This document shows positions 26,895 to 35,827 of a stretch of DNA of 46,078 nucleotides, in pieces. The stretch spans positions 1 through 46,078 of the forward strand of contig NZ_LZSY01000114.1 of the NCBI RefSeq assembly GCF_001665625.1, read 5' to 3'. Both the position numbers and the translations under genes were made by a program. The stretch is from Mycolicibacterium peregrinum (lineage in GTDB: Bacteria; Actinomycetota; Actinomycetes; Mycobacteriales; Mycobacteriaceae). Position 1 is the stretch's first letter. Every line of letters begins with the position of its first letter. Below the pieces are notes generated by a model that saw nothing but the letters and a program-made list of their open reading frames with translations, did no database searches and had not been told where the DNA came from.

Positions 26895-28690
26895 TTACAG
26901 CCCGAGGTCGGCCTCGAAAGCACCTTCTTCGAGCCTGCGCTTGATGGTGGTCACGAACCGGCCGGCATCTGCGCCGTCGATCAGCCGGTGGTCGTAGGTC
27001 AGCGGCAGGTAGCACACCGAGCGCACACCGATCGACTCATTGCCGTACTCGTCGGAGATCACCCGCGGACGCTTGACGATCGCCCCGGTGCCCAGCATCG
27101 CCGCCTGCGGCGGCACCAGGATCGGGGTGTCGAACAGCGCGCCCTGGCTGCCGATGTTGGTGATGGTGAACGTGCCACCGGACAACTCGTCTGGCTTGAG
27201 GTTGCCCGACCGGGCCCGAGCCGCGATGTCGGAGATGGCACGCGCCAACCCGCCCAGCGACAGATCACCGGCGTTGTGGATCACCGGAGAGAGCAGACCC
27301 TGATCGGTATCGACCGCGAAGCCGAGGTGCTCGGCGTCGTAGTAGGTGATCTCCTTGGTGTCCTCGTTGTAGCTCGCGTTGATGTTCGGGTGGATCTTCA
27401 ACGCATCGATGACGGCGCGGGCGATGAACGGCAGATAGGTGAGGTTGACACCCTCGCGCTCGGCGAAATCTGCCTTCGCCCGGGCCCGCAACGCCACGAT
27501 CTTGGTCATGTCGACCTCGTGGGTCTGGGTCAACTGCGCAGTCGCCTGCAACGATTCCCGCGTCTTCTTCGCGGTGATCTGGCGAATCCGGTTGGCCTTC
27601 TGCGTCGTTCCGCGCAGGTGCGCCAACGCCGGGGACGGGGCCGCCGACGCGGCGGCGGGTGCGGCCGCGGCAGGGGCCGCCGGTGCGGCCGGAGCCGGGG
27701 GAGCCTTTTTGGCCTCGGCCGCGGCGAGCACATCCTGCTTGCGGACGCGGCCGCCGACACCGGTGCCCTTCACCGATGCCAGGTCGACACCGTTCTCCGC
27801 GGCCAACTTTCGCACCAGCGGGGTGACGTACGGCGAGCCGTCTCCGGCTGCCGCCGGGGCTGCGGGCGCCGGAGCCGCCGGAGCGGGGGTGGGAGCCGGC
27901 GCGGCGCCGGCCGCTGCTCCCGAAGCACCCGCTCCCGAAGCGAAGCCTGAACCGAAACCAGAGCCCAAGCCCGAACCCAAGGCCGAGCCCGCCCCTGCCG
28001 CGCCGGCTCCCACCCCCGCTCCGGCGGGGCCGGCGCCGCGGAGGCGTCACCGATCTTCGCCAGCTCGCCGCCGACGGCCACTGTGTCGTCCTCTTCGGCG
28101 GTGATCTCCAGCAGGGTGCCGGCCACCGGGGACGGGATCTCGGTGTCGACCTTGTCCGTGGACACCTCGACGAGCGGCTCGTCGACGCCGACCGAGTCGC
28201 CGATCTTCTTGAGCCAGCGGGTGACGGTGCCCTCGGTGACCGACTCACCCAACTCGGGCATCACGACGGTGGTGGCCGACCCGGAGGCGGCGGGCGCCGG
28301 AGCGGACGGGGCCGGCTGTGCCGGGGCCGCGGGCTCCGGGGCTGCAGTCTCGGCAGGGGCGGCCGACGGCTCGGTGGTCTGGGGCTGCGGCTCGGGTTCG
28401 GGCGCTGCCTGCGGGGCCGGGGATTCGGCCGGCGCTGCAGAGGCTTGTTCGCCGGCCTCGCCGATGACCGCGAGCTCGCCACCGATCTCGACGGTGTCGT
28501 CCTCTTGGGCGACGATCTTCGTCAGCACACCCGCGGCGGGCGACGGGATCTCGGTGTCGACCTTGTCCGTGGACACCTCCAGCAGTGGCTCGTCGAGTTC
28601 GACGGTGTCGCCCTCTTGTTTCAGCCAGCGGGTGACGGTCCCCTCGGTGACGCTCTCACCTAGCGCGGGCATCTGGACGGAGATGGCCAT
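26895..28690 (-). pseudogene. dlaT: Dihydrolipoamide acyltransferase E2 (DlaT/SucB), reading frame broken in the linker
   Basis: This is the E2 of mycobacterial pyruvate and 2-oxoglutarate dehydrogenases, also part of peroxynitrite defence in M. tuberculosis (Rv2215). The N-terminal frame (from ATG 28690, GAGGAG upstream) encodes two lipoyl domains, each with [11 protein letters not shown] around the lipoyl Lys. The C-terminal frame encodes the E1/E3-binding domain ([24 protein letters not shown]) and the catalytic domain ending in [11 protein letters not shown] and EADLGL. The two frames do not connect. The linker between 27906 and 28027 is replaced by its own inverted copy between inverted repeats. 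Joining minus 28690-28028, plus 27913-27996 and minus 27905-26895 gives one 585-residue frame with an [24 protein letters not shown] linker like that of known E2s. GTG 28013, preceded by GGAGCGGGG, could in principle start the second part alone. An error in the sequence is as likely as a real mutation. Confidence 0.88.
27865..28037. repeat. 41-bp inverted repeat flanking an inverted linker segment in dlaT
   Basis: Arms 27865-27905 and 27997-28037 are reverse complements over 41 bp with two mismatches; the inner 31 bp (27875-27905 and 27997-28027) are perfect. The 91-bp spacer reads as a dlaT-type Glu-Pro-Lys linker only on the plus strand, opposite to the gene. The arms end near the palindrome GGCGCC, which would favour strand fold-back. 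Confidence 0.9.
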
Positions 28691-28903
28691 GTATTGACTC
28701 CTCGGACGGTCACTTGTGACGACTCGAACTCTGGCTTACCACAGCTAGGTGCACTGGGTACGGCACCTAGGTGGATTGTCGGAACCATCCTGTCACTGCA
28801 GCAACATTCGCACTCACTCAGGGTTGCCGATCCTCTGGCACTATCGAGTGAGGGTTTGCAGGGCGGTTCGTCGAACTTCCCCAGAGCTGAGGAGATCCGT
28901 CCG

Positions 28904-29257
28904 TTGGGCCTGTTCGATACGTTTCGCCGAAACCGGTCGGCGCGCGGATCCGGCAGCGACCAGGCCGGGGACCTGCAGTATCTGCAACGTTGGGTGGCCG
29001 AGCATGTCGGGGTCGAGGCATTCGTCGAACCCCGCACCACCGTCACGGAGGTGACGGTCGTGCTCGTTGCTGCGGACGGAGAATGGACGCGGCGCCGCAC
29101 GGGTGGCGAGGCGGGTGCGCGGAGGCTCAGCGAGCGTTTGCAGATCCCCGTGTACGACGTGCAGAAGGTCGGATATCCGCAACGGATGCGGGACTACGAC
29201 GCGCGTCGACGCATCGAACGGCAGCGCGCCATGTACCGCGAACTCGACGACCGTTAG
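28904..29257 (+). CDS. Small conserved protein of unknown function
   Basis: A 117-residue protein starting at TTG 28904 (MGLFDTFRRNRSARGSG...), preceded by GAGGAG at about 10-nt spacing. The N-terminus is basic. The middle (VEAFVEPRTTVTEVTVVLVAADGEWTRRRTG) is probably a beta hairpin. The C-terminus is a very basic and acidic helix (RMRDYDARRRIERQRAMYRELDDR). No signal peptide, membrane helix or known motif is visible. A longer upstream reading lacks a binding site and looks non-coding. It is divergent from dlaT and 67 bp upstream of ephD, so it may share ephD's transcript. I do not recognise its family. Confidence 0.7.
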   Translation: MGLFDTFRRNRSARGSGSDQAGDLQYLQRWVAEHVGVEAFVEPRTTVTEVTVVLVAADGEWTRRRTGGEAGARRLSERLQIPVYDVQKVGYPQRMRDYDARRRIERQRAMYRELDDR

Positions 29258-29324
29258 AGTCAAGGCAACCGGTACCTCCGGTATTGGATACTGTTCGTCA
29301 CAGGTACCTCGTGGAGGATGGACT

Positions 29325-31061
29325 ATGCAGCGCTTCGTCGACAGTTCGGACGGAACCCGTATCGCGGTTTACGAACAAGGGGACCGGCAGCGCCCCACGC
29401 TGGTGATGGCCCACGGCTGGCCGGACTCGCACGTGCTGTGGAACGGCGTCACGGGCGAACTCGAGGACCGCTTCCACATCGTGCGGTACGACAACCGCGG
29501 CGCCGGGGCCTCGGATGTCCCCAAGGCGGTCAGGGCCTACCGGATGGACCGATTCGCCGACGACCTGTCTGCGGTGATCGACGCGGTGAGCCCCGGCCGC
29601 CCCGTGCACGTGCTGGCCCACGACTGGGGTTCGGTCGGCGTATGGGAGTACCTGAGCCGGCCCGAGGCCTCCGAGAAGGTGGCGTCCTTCACGTCGGTGT
29701 CGGGACCCAGCACCGACCACTACGGGTCGTTCGTGCGCGGCCGGCTCGCCCGCCCGTACCGGCCCATCCGGTTCGCCAAGGCGGTGAACCTGGCCTCGCG
29801 GTTCAGCTACTGGATCCCGTTCTCGGTCCCCGTCGTCGCGCCGGTCCTGATGCGGCGCGGTGCCGCGCGTCGACTGCAGGCCATCGACACCGCGGGCCCC
29901 AAATTCCAGTCCGAGGCGCTTGACACCGATGCGGCGAACGGCCTGAAGATCTACCGCGCCAATGCGATTCGCTCGTTCACGACTCTGCGGAGCGATCACT
30001 ATGTGACGGTGCCCGTGCAGTTGATCTGCAACGACCACGATCCCGTGGTGCGTGGACACGGCTACGACGAGGCGTCCAAGTGGGTGCCGCTGCTGTGGCG
30101 CCGGGACCTGAAAGCCGGCCACTGGGCGCCGTTCTCACATTGGCGGGCCATCGCCAACGCGACAGCCGATCTGATCGATCACATCGAGGGTTCCCCGGCC
30201 TCCCGCGCCTTGCGGCGTGCTCAGGTCGGCCGCTCGCGTGATCCCTTCAGCGACACACTGGTTTCGGTGACCGGTGCGGGCAGCGGCATCGGCCGTGCCA
30301 CCGCCCTGGCCTTTGCCGCACAGGGCGCCGAACTGGTGGTCAGCGATATCGACGAGGCTTCGGCCAAGGCCACCGCCAACGAGATCGCCGCGCGCGGCGG
30401 CGTGGCCCACGCCTACGGACTCGACGTGTCCGACGCCGAGGCCGTGGAAAGCTTCGTCGAGCAGGTCTGCAGCACCCACGGCGTGCCCGACGTGGTGGTC
30501 AACAACGCCGGAATCGGCCACGGCGGCAAGTTCCTCGACACCCCGGCCGAGCAGTTCGACCGGGTGCTCGATGTGAACCTCGGGGGAGTCGTCAACTGCT
30601 GCAGGTCATTCGCCCGACGCCTCGTCGACCGCGGTACCGGTGGCCACATCGTCAACGTGGCCTCGATGGCCGCCTATTCGCCGTCGGCTTCGATGAACGC
30701 CTACTCGACCAGCAAGGCCGCGGTGTTCATGTTCTCCGACTGCCTGCGCGCCGAATTGGAAGCGGCGGGAGTCGGTTTGACGACGATCTGCCCGGGCATG
30801 ATCGACACCAACATCATCGACACCACCCGCTTCGACGTCCCTGCCGAAAAGCAGGACCAGGTGGAGCAGTTGCGCGCGGCGACCAAGAAGGCCTTCGCCG
30901 CGCGGCGCTACGGGCCGGACAAGGTGGCCAAGGCCATCGTCGCCGCGGTCCGCAAGGACAAGGCGATCCGCCCCGTCACCCCGGAGGCCTATGCCGCCTA
31001 CGGCGTGGCACGGCTGGTGCCCTCGGCGCTGCGCCGGGTGGCGCGGTCGGGGTCGCTGTAG
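29325..31061 (+). CDS. ephD: EphD-like fusion: epoxide hydrolase domain plus short-chain dehydrogenase
   Basis: A 578-residue fusion. The N-terminal half (about 1-300) is an alpha/beta hydrolase with the HGWP oxyanion motif (AHGWPDSHVLW), nucleophile Asp in AHDWGSVG and a late His in AGHWAPF. The C-terminal half (about 310-578) is an SDR with the TGAGSGIG cofactor motif, NNAG and the catalytic YSTSK. M. tuberculosis EphD (Rv2214c) has the same arrangement and helps process epoxy-mycolic acids to ketomycolates, which makes the fusion logical: epoxide opening or rearrangement followed by redox. GGAGG lies 7 nt before the ATG. The gene ends 4 bp before the convergent transglycosylase gene. Confidence 0.94.
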   Translation: MQRFVDSSDGTRIAVYEQGDRQRPTLVMAHGWPDSHVLWNGVTGELEDRFHIVRYDNRGAGASDVPKAVRAYRMDRFADDLSAVIDAVSPGRPVHVLAHDWGSVGVWEYLSRPEASEKVASFTSVSGPSTDHYGSFVRGRLARPYRPIRFAKAVNLASRFSYWIPFSVPVVAPVLMRRGAARRLQAIDTAGPKFQSEALDTDAANGLKIYRANAIRSFTTLRSDHYVTVPVQLICNDHDPVVRGHGYDEASKWVPLLWRRDLKAGHWAPFSHWRAIANATADLIDHIEGSPASRALRRAQVGRSRDPFSDTLVSVTGAGSGIGRATALAFAAQGAELVVSDIDEASAKATANEIAARGGVAHAYGLDVSDAEAVESFVEQVCSTHGVPDVVVNNAGIGHGGKFLDTPAEQFDRVLDVNLGGVVNCCRSFARRLVDRGTGGHIVNVASMAAYSPSASMNAYSTSKAAVFMFSDCLRAELEAAGVGLTTICPGMIDTNIIDTTRFDVPAEKQDQVEQLRAATKKAFAARRYGPDKVAKAIVAAVRKDKAIRPVTPEAYAAYGVARLVPSALRRVARSGSL

Positions 31062-31065
31062 ACCG

Positions 31066-31986
31066 CTACTGCGGGTGGGCCGTCAGATACTCGCCGACGG
31101 GTATCCGCGACTCGGCGGCGTACCCGATGGGCAGCAGCACGTCCCCTGCGGTGGAGACGTAGTACACATCCCAGCGGTAGAACGCGCCGAAGGCCGCCGG
31201 ATCGGCGGCCATAGCGGCGGCGTAGTCGGTGACCGCTCGCACGTACTCGTCGGCGTTGTTGTACCGGAACAGGGCGTGGTCGGGGTCGTGGGAAAAACCA
31301 TTGGCGGCCAAGTAATTTCCGGCGGCCATGATGCTGTCCCGGGGTGAGTGGATGTCGCCGCCCAGGCCGTACGCGGCGAACGTGGAGGGCATGAACTGCA
31401 TCGGCCCCTGCGCGCCGGCCGAGCTGTCGCCGGTGACGCTGCCGAAGTGTGTCTCGATCAGGTTGATCGCCGCGAGGTAATTCCAGCCCACGCCGGAGGC
31501 CGCCTCGGCCTCGCGGTACGCGTCCAGGAGCAGCTCAGCCGGAGCCGGCGGGTTGATGCGCCACGCAGGCAGCGTGTCCTTGGGTTCGGCCAGCGTGGCG
31601 AGTTGCCGACGCGCATCGACGTTGTGGTCGTAGAACGCGACCAGTTCCGCGGGGATGCGGGGCCGGATGATCGCGTCCCATTCGGGGTGGCGGCCGATCG
31701 CGCGGTAGGCGACCTGCTGACGCCGGGCCGCCTGTGTCAGCGTCGTCTCCGGCGTCGACGGAGCACGGAGGGCACGCTCGTCGGCGATGAGATCCTGCGC
31801 CAGCCGAGCCGGATCCGGCGCCAGGCGGGGCTGCGCTCCGGCGGGGGTCGCCGGCGCGGCCGGGTGCGTCGACGGTGCGGCCGCACTCGTGGAGGCTCCC
31901 GGCGGCGGGTTCGACGTTCCCGAACAGCCGGCGAGAGCTGCGCCCAACGTGAAGAAGATCGCGAGGCTCCGAAGAAATCTCGCCAT
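31066..31986 (-). CDS. Lytic murein transglycosylase lipoprotein (MltB/SLT-like)
   Basis: A 306-residue protein with a lipoprotein signal (MARFLRSLAIFFTLGAALAGC, lipobox Cys 21), then a Ser/Ala/Pro-rich spacer to about residue 60. The catalytic domain follows, with WNYLAAINLIETHFGSVTG (catalytic Glu in LIETH) and the substrate-binding SSAGAQGPMQFMPSTFAAYG. Such enzymes cleave the MurNAc-GlcNAc bond of peptidoglycan outside the membrane, forming an anhydro sugar. ATG 31986 gives the normal signal peptide; ATG 32010, directly after the pepB stop, would add eight residues. It is downstream of pepB on the same strand and probably co-transcribed. Confidence 0.9.
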   Translation of the reverse strand: MARFLRSLAIFFTLGAALAGCSGTSNPPPGASTSAAAPSTHPAAPATPAGAQPRLAPDPARLAQDLIADERALRAPSTPETTLTQAARRQQVAYRAIGRHPEWDAIIRPRIPAELVAFYDHNVDARRQLATLAEPKDTLPAWRINPPAPAELLLDAYREAEAASGVGWNYLAAINLIETHFGSVTGDSSAGAQGPMQFMPSTFAAYGLGGDIHSPRDSIMAAGNYLAANGFSHDPDHALFRYNNADEYVRAVTDYAAAMAADPAAFGAFYRWDVYYVSTAGDVLLPIGYAAESRIPVGEYLTAHPQ

Positions 31987-32012
31987 CTTGTTCACGTTGG
32001 GCGGGAACATGA

Positions 32013-33530
32013 TCAGCCGTTGTCGGCGATATCCTCCAGGACCGCGAACATCGTCCGCGTCGGCACGCCGGTGCCGCCCTTGGGTGTGTAACCCCAAGGG
32101 CCGCCGGTGTTGTAAGCCGGGGCGGCGATGTCGATGTGCGACCACTGGACCCCGTCGGCGACGAACTCGCGGAGATACGTGCCCGCCACCAGCATCCCGG
32201 CGTAGCGGGACCCGCTGACATTGGCCAGGTCCGCCACCGAGGACTTGAGGTCGTCCTTGAGTTCCTCGGGCAACGGCATGGCCCAGCCGTTCTCGCCGAC
32301 GGACTGCGACAGCGTCGCCACCCGGTCGCGGAACTCGTCGCTACCCATCACGCCCGGCGTGCGGGAACCAAGGGCCACGGTCTGCGCGCCCGTCAGGGTG
32401 GACGTCTCGATCAGGTAATCCGGCTCGTCCTCGCACGCACGCACGATCGCGTCGGCCAGGATCAGACGACCTTCGGCGTCGGTGTTGAGCACCTCGACGG
32501 TGATCCCGCCGTACTGGGTCAGCACATCGCCCGGGCGTTGCGCGGTCGACGACGGCATGTTCTCGGCCATCGGCACGGTAGCGATCACCTCGATCGGCAG
32601 GTTCTGCCTGGCGGCCAGCACCACGGTCGCGATGACCGCGGCGGCGCCACCCATGTCCGAGGTCATGTGATGCATGTTGGCGGCCGGCTTGATCGAGATG
32701 CCGCCGGTGTCGAACGTGATGCCCTTACCGACGAGCGCGACGCGCTTGGCCTTCTTGCCCTTTGCGCCCCGGTGGATCAACCGCACCAGGCGCGGTGGGC
32801 GCGACGACCCCTTGCCAACACCCACGATGCCGCCGTAGCCGGCCTTGGCCAGAGCCTTGTCGTCCAGCACCTCGACCTCAAGCCCGGCGTCCTCACCCAA
32901 AGCCTTTGCGCGCTTGGCGAATTCGTCCGGAAAAAGGTGGCTCGGCGGGGTGTTGACGAAATCCCGGGCCGTCGCGACCGCCGAAGCGATGTCCACCGCG
33001 CGCTGCGCTTCAGCCTTGGTGGCGGCCTTGGTATCGGCGGCCAGCGCGGTGATCGCGGTCAACCCGGCATCGGTGGGTGCGGTCTTGGCGCTGCGGAAGT
33101 CACTGAATCGGTAGGCGCCCAGGATCAATCCCTCGACGGCCGCCTCCAGGTCGATCGCCGACAGCGACGTCACCACCGTGGCGACCTTGTCCAACGCGCG
33201 TGCTGCGGTACCGGCGGCCCGGCGGACCGTGTCGGCCGACCACTCGTCGCGCGGCTTACCCAGGCCGACAGTCAGCACGCTGGCAACCGGAAGCGACGCG
33301 ACCACCAGGCGGTGCGTCTGGCCCTCGCCGCCGGTGGCTCCCAGCGCCTGCAGGCTGGATTCCACGGCGGCGACCGCGTCGTCATCGAGGTAGGGCCCCA
33401 CGGCCAGAACCTTGGGCCCGGCGTCGTCGCTGACGACGCCGATGACGAGGACGGCCTCGGCGACCCCCTTGCGGGGCAACGACGAGCTGACAGTGACGGT
33501 GGGGGCCTGGTAGCCGGGTGCGCTGCTCAC
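32013..33530 (-). CDS. pepB: Leucyl aminopeptidase (cytosol aminopeptidase, M17 family)
   Basis: A 505-residue dinuclear-metal aminopeptidase that trims N-terminal residues from peptides in the cytoplasm. Metal and catalytic motifs seen: [16 protein letters not shown] (Lys and Asp ligands), [12 protein letters not shown], and the M17 signature [14 protein letters not shown] with metal-binding Asp and Glu and the catalytic Arg. GTG 33530 ([10 protein letters not shown]) aligns with the N-terminus of the M. tuberculosis protein (Rv2213); GTG 33539 is an alternative. It starts 10 bp after the cyclase stop, suggesting a cyclase-pepB-transglycosylase operon. Confidence 0.96.
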   Translation of the reverse strand: MSSAPGYQAPTVTVSSSLPRKGVAEAVLVIGVVSDDAGPKVLAVGPYLDDDAVAAVESSLQALGATGGEGQTHRLVVASLPVASVLTVGLGKPRDEWSADTVRRAAGTAARALDKVATVVTSLSAIDLEAAVEGLILGAYRFSDFRSAKTAPTDAGLTAITALAADTKAATKAEAQRAVDIASAVATARDFVNTPPSHLFPDEFAKRAKALGEDAGLEVEVLDDKALAKAGYGGIVGVGKGSSRPPRLVRLIHRGAKGKKAKRVALVGKGITFDTGGISIKPAANMHHMTSDMGGAAAVIATVVLAARQNLPIEVIATVPMAENMPSSTAQRPGDVLTQYGGITVEVLNTDAEGRLILADAIVRACEDEPDYLIETSTLTGAQTVALGSRTPGVMGSDEFRDRVATLSQSVGENGWAMPLPEELKDDLKSSVADLANVSGSRYAGMLVAGTYLREFVADGVQWSHIDIAAPAYNTGGPWGYTPKGGTGVPTRTMFAVLEDIADNG

Positions 33531-33540
33531 CCCGTTCACC

Positions 33541-34623
33541 CTAGAGTCCGGCGAGCGGATACGCCGTGACCGGTGCGTCGAACCCTTTCAGGGTCAGCGC
33601 CTGCGCCGCGGCGAACTGTCGGCGCGGCAGGAGATCGTGCAGGGACTCCGACACCAGGATCTGGCTGGGTGGCGCGATGCCCACCAGCCGCGCCGCGCGA
33701 TTGACGGTGTTGCCGAAGTAGTCGCCGCCGATGGCTAGCGCGGGACCGAAGTCCACTCCTGCCCGCACGTGCAGGCCCGTCTCACGTACCCGCGGGTGCG
33801 TGACCAGGTCGACGGCCACCTGAGCCAGCTGTTCGGGTTCGTAACCCACCCACATCACGGCGTCGCCGATGAACTTCACCACCCGGCAGTCGCGGGCGTG
33901 GACGATGTCGGAACTCGTCGAGCTGAACTCGTTGAGCAGGGCCGACAGTTCGGTGGTGGTCAGCATCTGGGTGAGTGCGGTGAAACCGGAAAGATCGGCA
34001 AAACCGATGCCACACAACACGCCTGAGGATCCCTCCTGCAAGACGTGCTCGAAGTAACGCCGTGTGCTCATCAGATGGTGACGGTGCACGGCGTCGATCA
34101 TCGAGCCGATGCGGGGAATGAACCGGGCCGCGGCCCGGTAGGCCTTGGCGGTGGTGAGCTCGTCATGGGAATGCTCGAGCTGGATGTCGGGGGTGCCGGC
34201 CCGGCTCATCGACGAGATGGCCTCGGACAACCTCGCCATGCCCGAACCCACCACTCGAAGCAACCCGGTGGCCTCGACGTCTCCCACCAGCACACGCATC
34301 TCGGCCCAGGTGCGCAGCGCCTCCACGTCGGCCGTGCTCAGTGTCTTTACGTCGCATCCGGCGACGGTCAGGCCAAGCGCTGCCCACGCGCGTTCCACGT
34401 CGGCCAGCGGAACCTCGATCATCGCGGCCACATCGGCCAGGCAGAACTCCGGCGGCCCCGACCACTGCAGGACATCGCCGGCCAGGCCGAACAGCCGGCC
34501 GCGGGATTCGGCCTCGATCATCTCCTCGGCGGTGAACCCGAGACCGTCCAGATACTCGATGAGCGGGGCGCGCCTGCGGGCGTCGGCGATCCCGCCGGAT
34601 TCCAGCGCATCGAAATCGACCAC
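33541..34623 (-). CDS. Class III adenylate cyclase
   Basis: A soluble protein of about 360 residues, counterpart of Rv2212. The N-terminal regulatory part (about 1-190) is helical and conserved in this subfamily, which is reported to respond to pH and fatty acids in M. tuberculosis. The catalytic domain (about 195-360) has both metal-binding Asp residues ([12 protein letters not shown] and [11 protein letters not shown]). The adenine-selecting Lys is in VVKFIGD, and the transition-state Asn/Arg pair is in [10 protein letters not shown], with the preceding Asp in GGDYFG. All catalytic residues are present, so it should make cAMP. GTG 34623 begins [10 protein letters not shown]; no binding site is visible. 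A much longer upstream reading is rejected because it runs antisense over gcvT. Confidence 0.93.
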   Translation of the reverse strand: MVDFDALESGGIADARRRAPLIEYLDGLGFTAEEMIEAESRGRLFGLAGDVLQWSGPPEFCLADVAAMIEVPLADVERAWAALGLTVAGCDVKTLSTADVEALRTWAEMRVLVGDVEATGLLRVVGSGMARLSEAISSMSRAGTPDIQLEHSHDELTTAKAYRAAARFIPRIGSMIDAVHRHHLMSTRRYFEHVLQEGSSGVLCGIGFADLSGFTALTQMLTTTELSALLNEFSSTSSDIVHARDCRVVKFIGDAVMWVGYEPEQLAQVAVDLVTHPRVRETGLHVRAGVDFGPALAIGGDYFGNTVNRAARLVGIAPPSQILVSESLHDLLPRRQFAAAQALTLKGFDAPVTAYPLAGL

Positions 34624-34665
34624 CAGGTAAGTGTGCAGTTTGGTGGTGGGATCAGGCGTGCGGTT

Positions 34666-34671
34666 TAGGGT
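34666..34671 (+). promoter_or_regulatory. -10 box giving a leaderless gcvT transcript
   Basis: TAGGGT fits TANNNT, 6 nt before the GTG at 34678. The divergent gap to the cyclase start is only 54 bp. Confidence 0.5.
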
Positions 34672-34677
34672 GAACTC

Positions 34678-35775
34678 GTGAGTGACGACCTGCTGCACGG
34701 ACCGTTGGAAGACCGCCACCGCGAACTGGGGGCCAGTTTCGCCGAGTTCGGCGGATGGCTGATGCCGGTGTCCTACGCCGGGACCGTCTCCGAGCACAAT
34801 GCCACGCGTGAGTCCGTCGGCCTGTTCGACGTCAGCCACCTCGGCAAGGCACTGGTCAAGGGGCCGGGTGCGGCGGCCTACGTCAACGCGGCCCTCACCA
34901 ACGACCTGAACCGGATCGGACCGGGCAAGGCGCAGTACACCCTGTGCTGCACCGAGTCGGGCGGCGTGATTGACGACCTGATCGCCTACTACGTCTCCGA
35001 CGACGAGATCTTCCTCGTGCCCAATGCCGCGAACACCGCGGCTGTCGTCGCCGAACTGCGCAAGAACGCTCCCGACGGGCTGACCATCACCGACGAGCAC
35101 CGCTCCTACGCCGTGCTGGCCGTGCAGGGGCCGAAGTCCGCCGAGGTGCTCGACGCGCTGGGGCTGCCCACCGACATGGACTACATGGGCTACGCCGATG
35201 CCGAATACGACGGTGTGTTCGTCCGGGTGTGCCGCACCGGCTACACCGGCGAGCACGGCTACGAACTGCTGCCGGCCTGGGACCGCGCCGGCGTGGTGTT
35301 CGACGCCCTGGTGGCGGCCGTGCGCGCGGCCGGCGGCGAGCCCGCGGGCCTGGGTGCCCGCGACACCCTGCGCACCGAGATGGGCTATCCGCTGCACGGA
35401 CACGAACTGTCGCTGGACATCTCGCCGCTGCAGGCCCGCTGCGGCTGGGCGATCGGATGGAAGAAGGACGCGTTCTGGGGCCGCGACGCGCTGCTGGCCG
35501 AGAAGGAGGCCGGACCGGCCCGCGTGCTGCGCGGCCTCAAGGCCGTCGGCCGCGGAGTGCTGCGCGCCGATCTCGCGGTGGTCGACGGGGACACCCGGAT
35601 CGGGACCACGACATCGGGAACGTTCTCGCCGTCACTGAAAGTCGGTATCGCGCTGGCGCTCATCGACACCGCCAACGACATCGCCGACGGGCAGCTGGTG
35701 AGTGTGGACGTGCGTGGCCGCGCCGTCGAATGCGAAGTGGTCAAGCCGCCGTTCGTGGCCCCGCACACCCGCTGA
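34678..35775 (+). CDS. gcvT: Aminomethyltransferase (glycine cleavage system T protein)
   Basis: A 365-residue folate-dependent T protein that takes the aminomethyl group from lipoyl-GcvH, releasing ammonia and giving 5,10-methylene-tetrahydrofolate. Family segments seen: [30 protein letters not shown], the [20 protein letters not shown] region with the folate-site Asp, and [13 protein letters not shown]. No other gcv gene is nearby, as in M. tuberculosis (Rv2211c). It starts at GTG with a leaderless-type promoter and precedes ilvE by 52 bp. Confidence 0.96.
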   Translation: MSDDLLHGPLEDRHRELGASFAEFGGWLMPVSYAGTVSEHNATRESVGLFDVSHLGKALVKGPGAAAYVNAALTNDLNRIGPGKAQYTLCCTESGGVIDDLIAYYVSDDEIFLVPNAANTAAVVAELRKNAPDGLTITDEHRSYAVLAVQGPKSAEVLDALGLPTDMDYMGYADAEYDGVFVRVCRTGYTGEHGYELLPAWDRAGVVFDALVAAVRAAGGEPAGLGARDTLRTEMGYPLHGHELSLDISPLQARCGWAIGWKKDAFWGRDALLAEKEAGPARVLRGLKAVGRGVLRADLAVVDGDTRIGTTTSGTFSPSLKVGIALALIDTANDIADGQLVSVDVRGRAVECEVVKPPFVAPHTR

Positions 35776-35815
35776 GCTCCTGCTCCCGCGGGGAAATGCG
35801 CTAGCGACCGGGCGA

Positions 35816-35821
35816 TACAAT
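35816..35821 (+). promoter_or_regulatory. -10 box giving a leaderless ilvE transcript
   Basis: TACAAT, a near-perfect -10, lies 6 nt before the ATG at 35828. No Shine-Dalgarno sequence is present. Confidence 0.6.
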
Positions 35822-35827
35822 CGCTGC

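Noticed and set aside
28013..28027. Independent start giving a separate E2 catalytic protein
   Set aside because: GTG 28013 with GGAGCGGGG upstream is a chance product of the inverted arm. A catalytic core without lipoyl domains would be unusual, so it is noted but not annotated as a gene.
27865..28037. Phase-variable invertible switch in dlaT
   Set aside because: Flipping the 91-bp spacer between the existing arms does not rejoin the N- and C-terminal frames; 38 extra nt remain. A one-time rearrangement or assembly error fits better.
27439..28104. 221-residue plus-strand protein with EPKPEPK repeats
   Set aside because: Its convincing part is only the inverted dlaT linker; the rest is antisense to dlaT.
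33541..35403. 620-residue form of the adenylate cyclase
   Set aside because: Residues upstream of 34623 are antisense to gcvT and look non-coding; the known homologue is about 380 residues.
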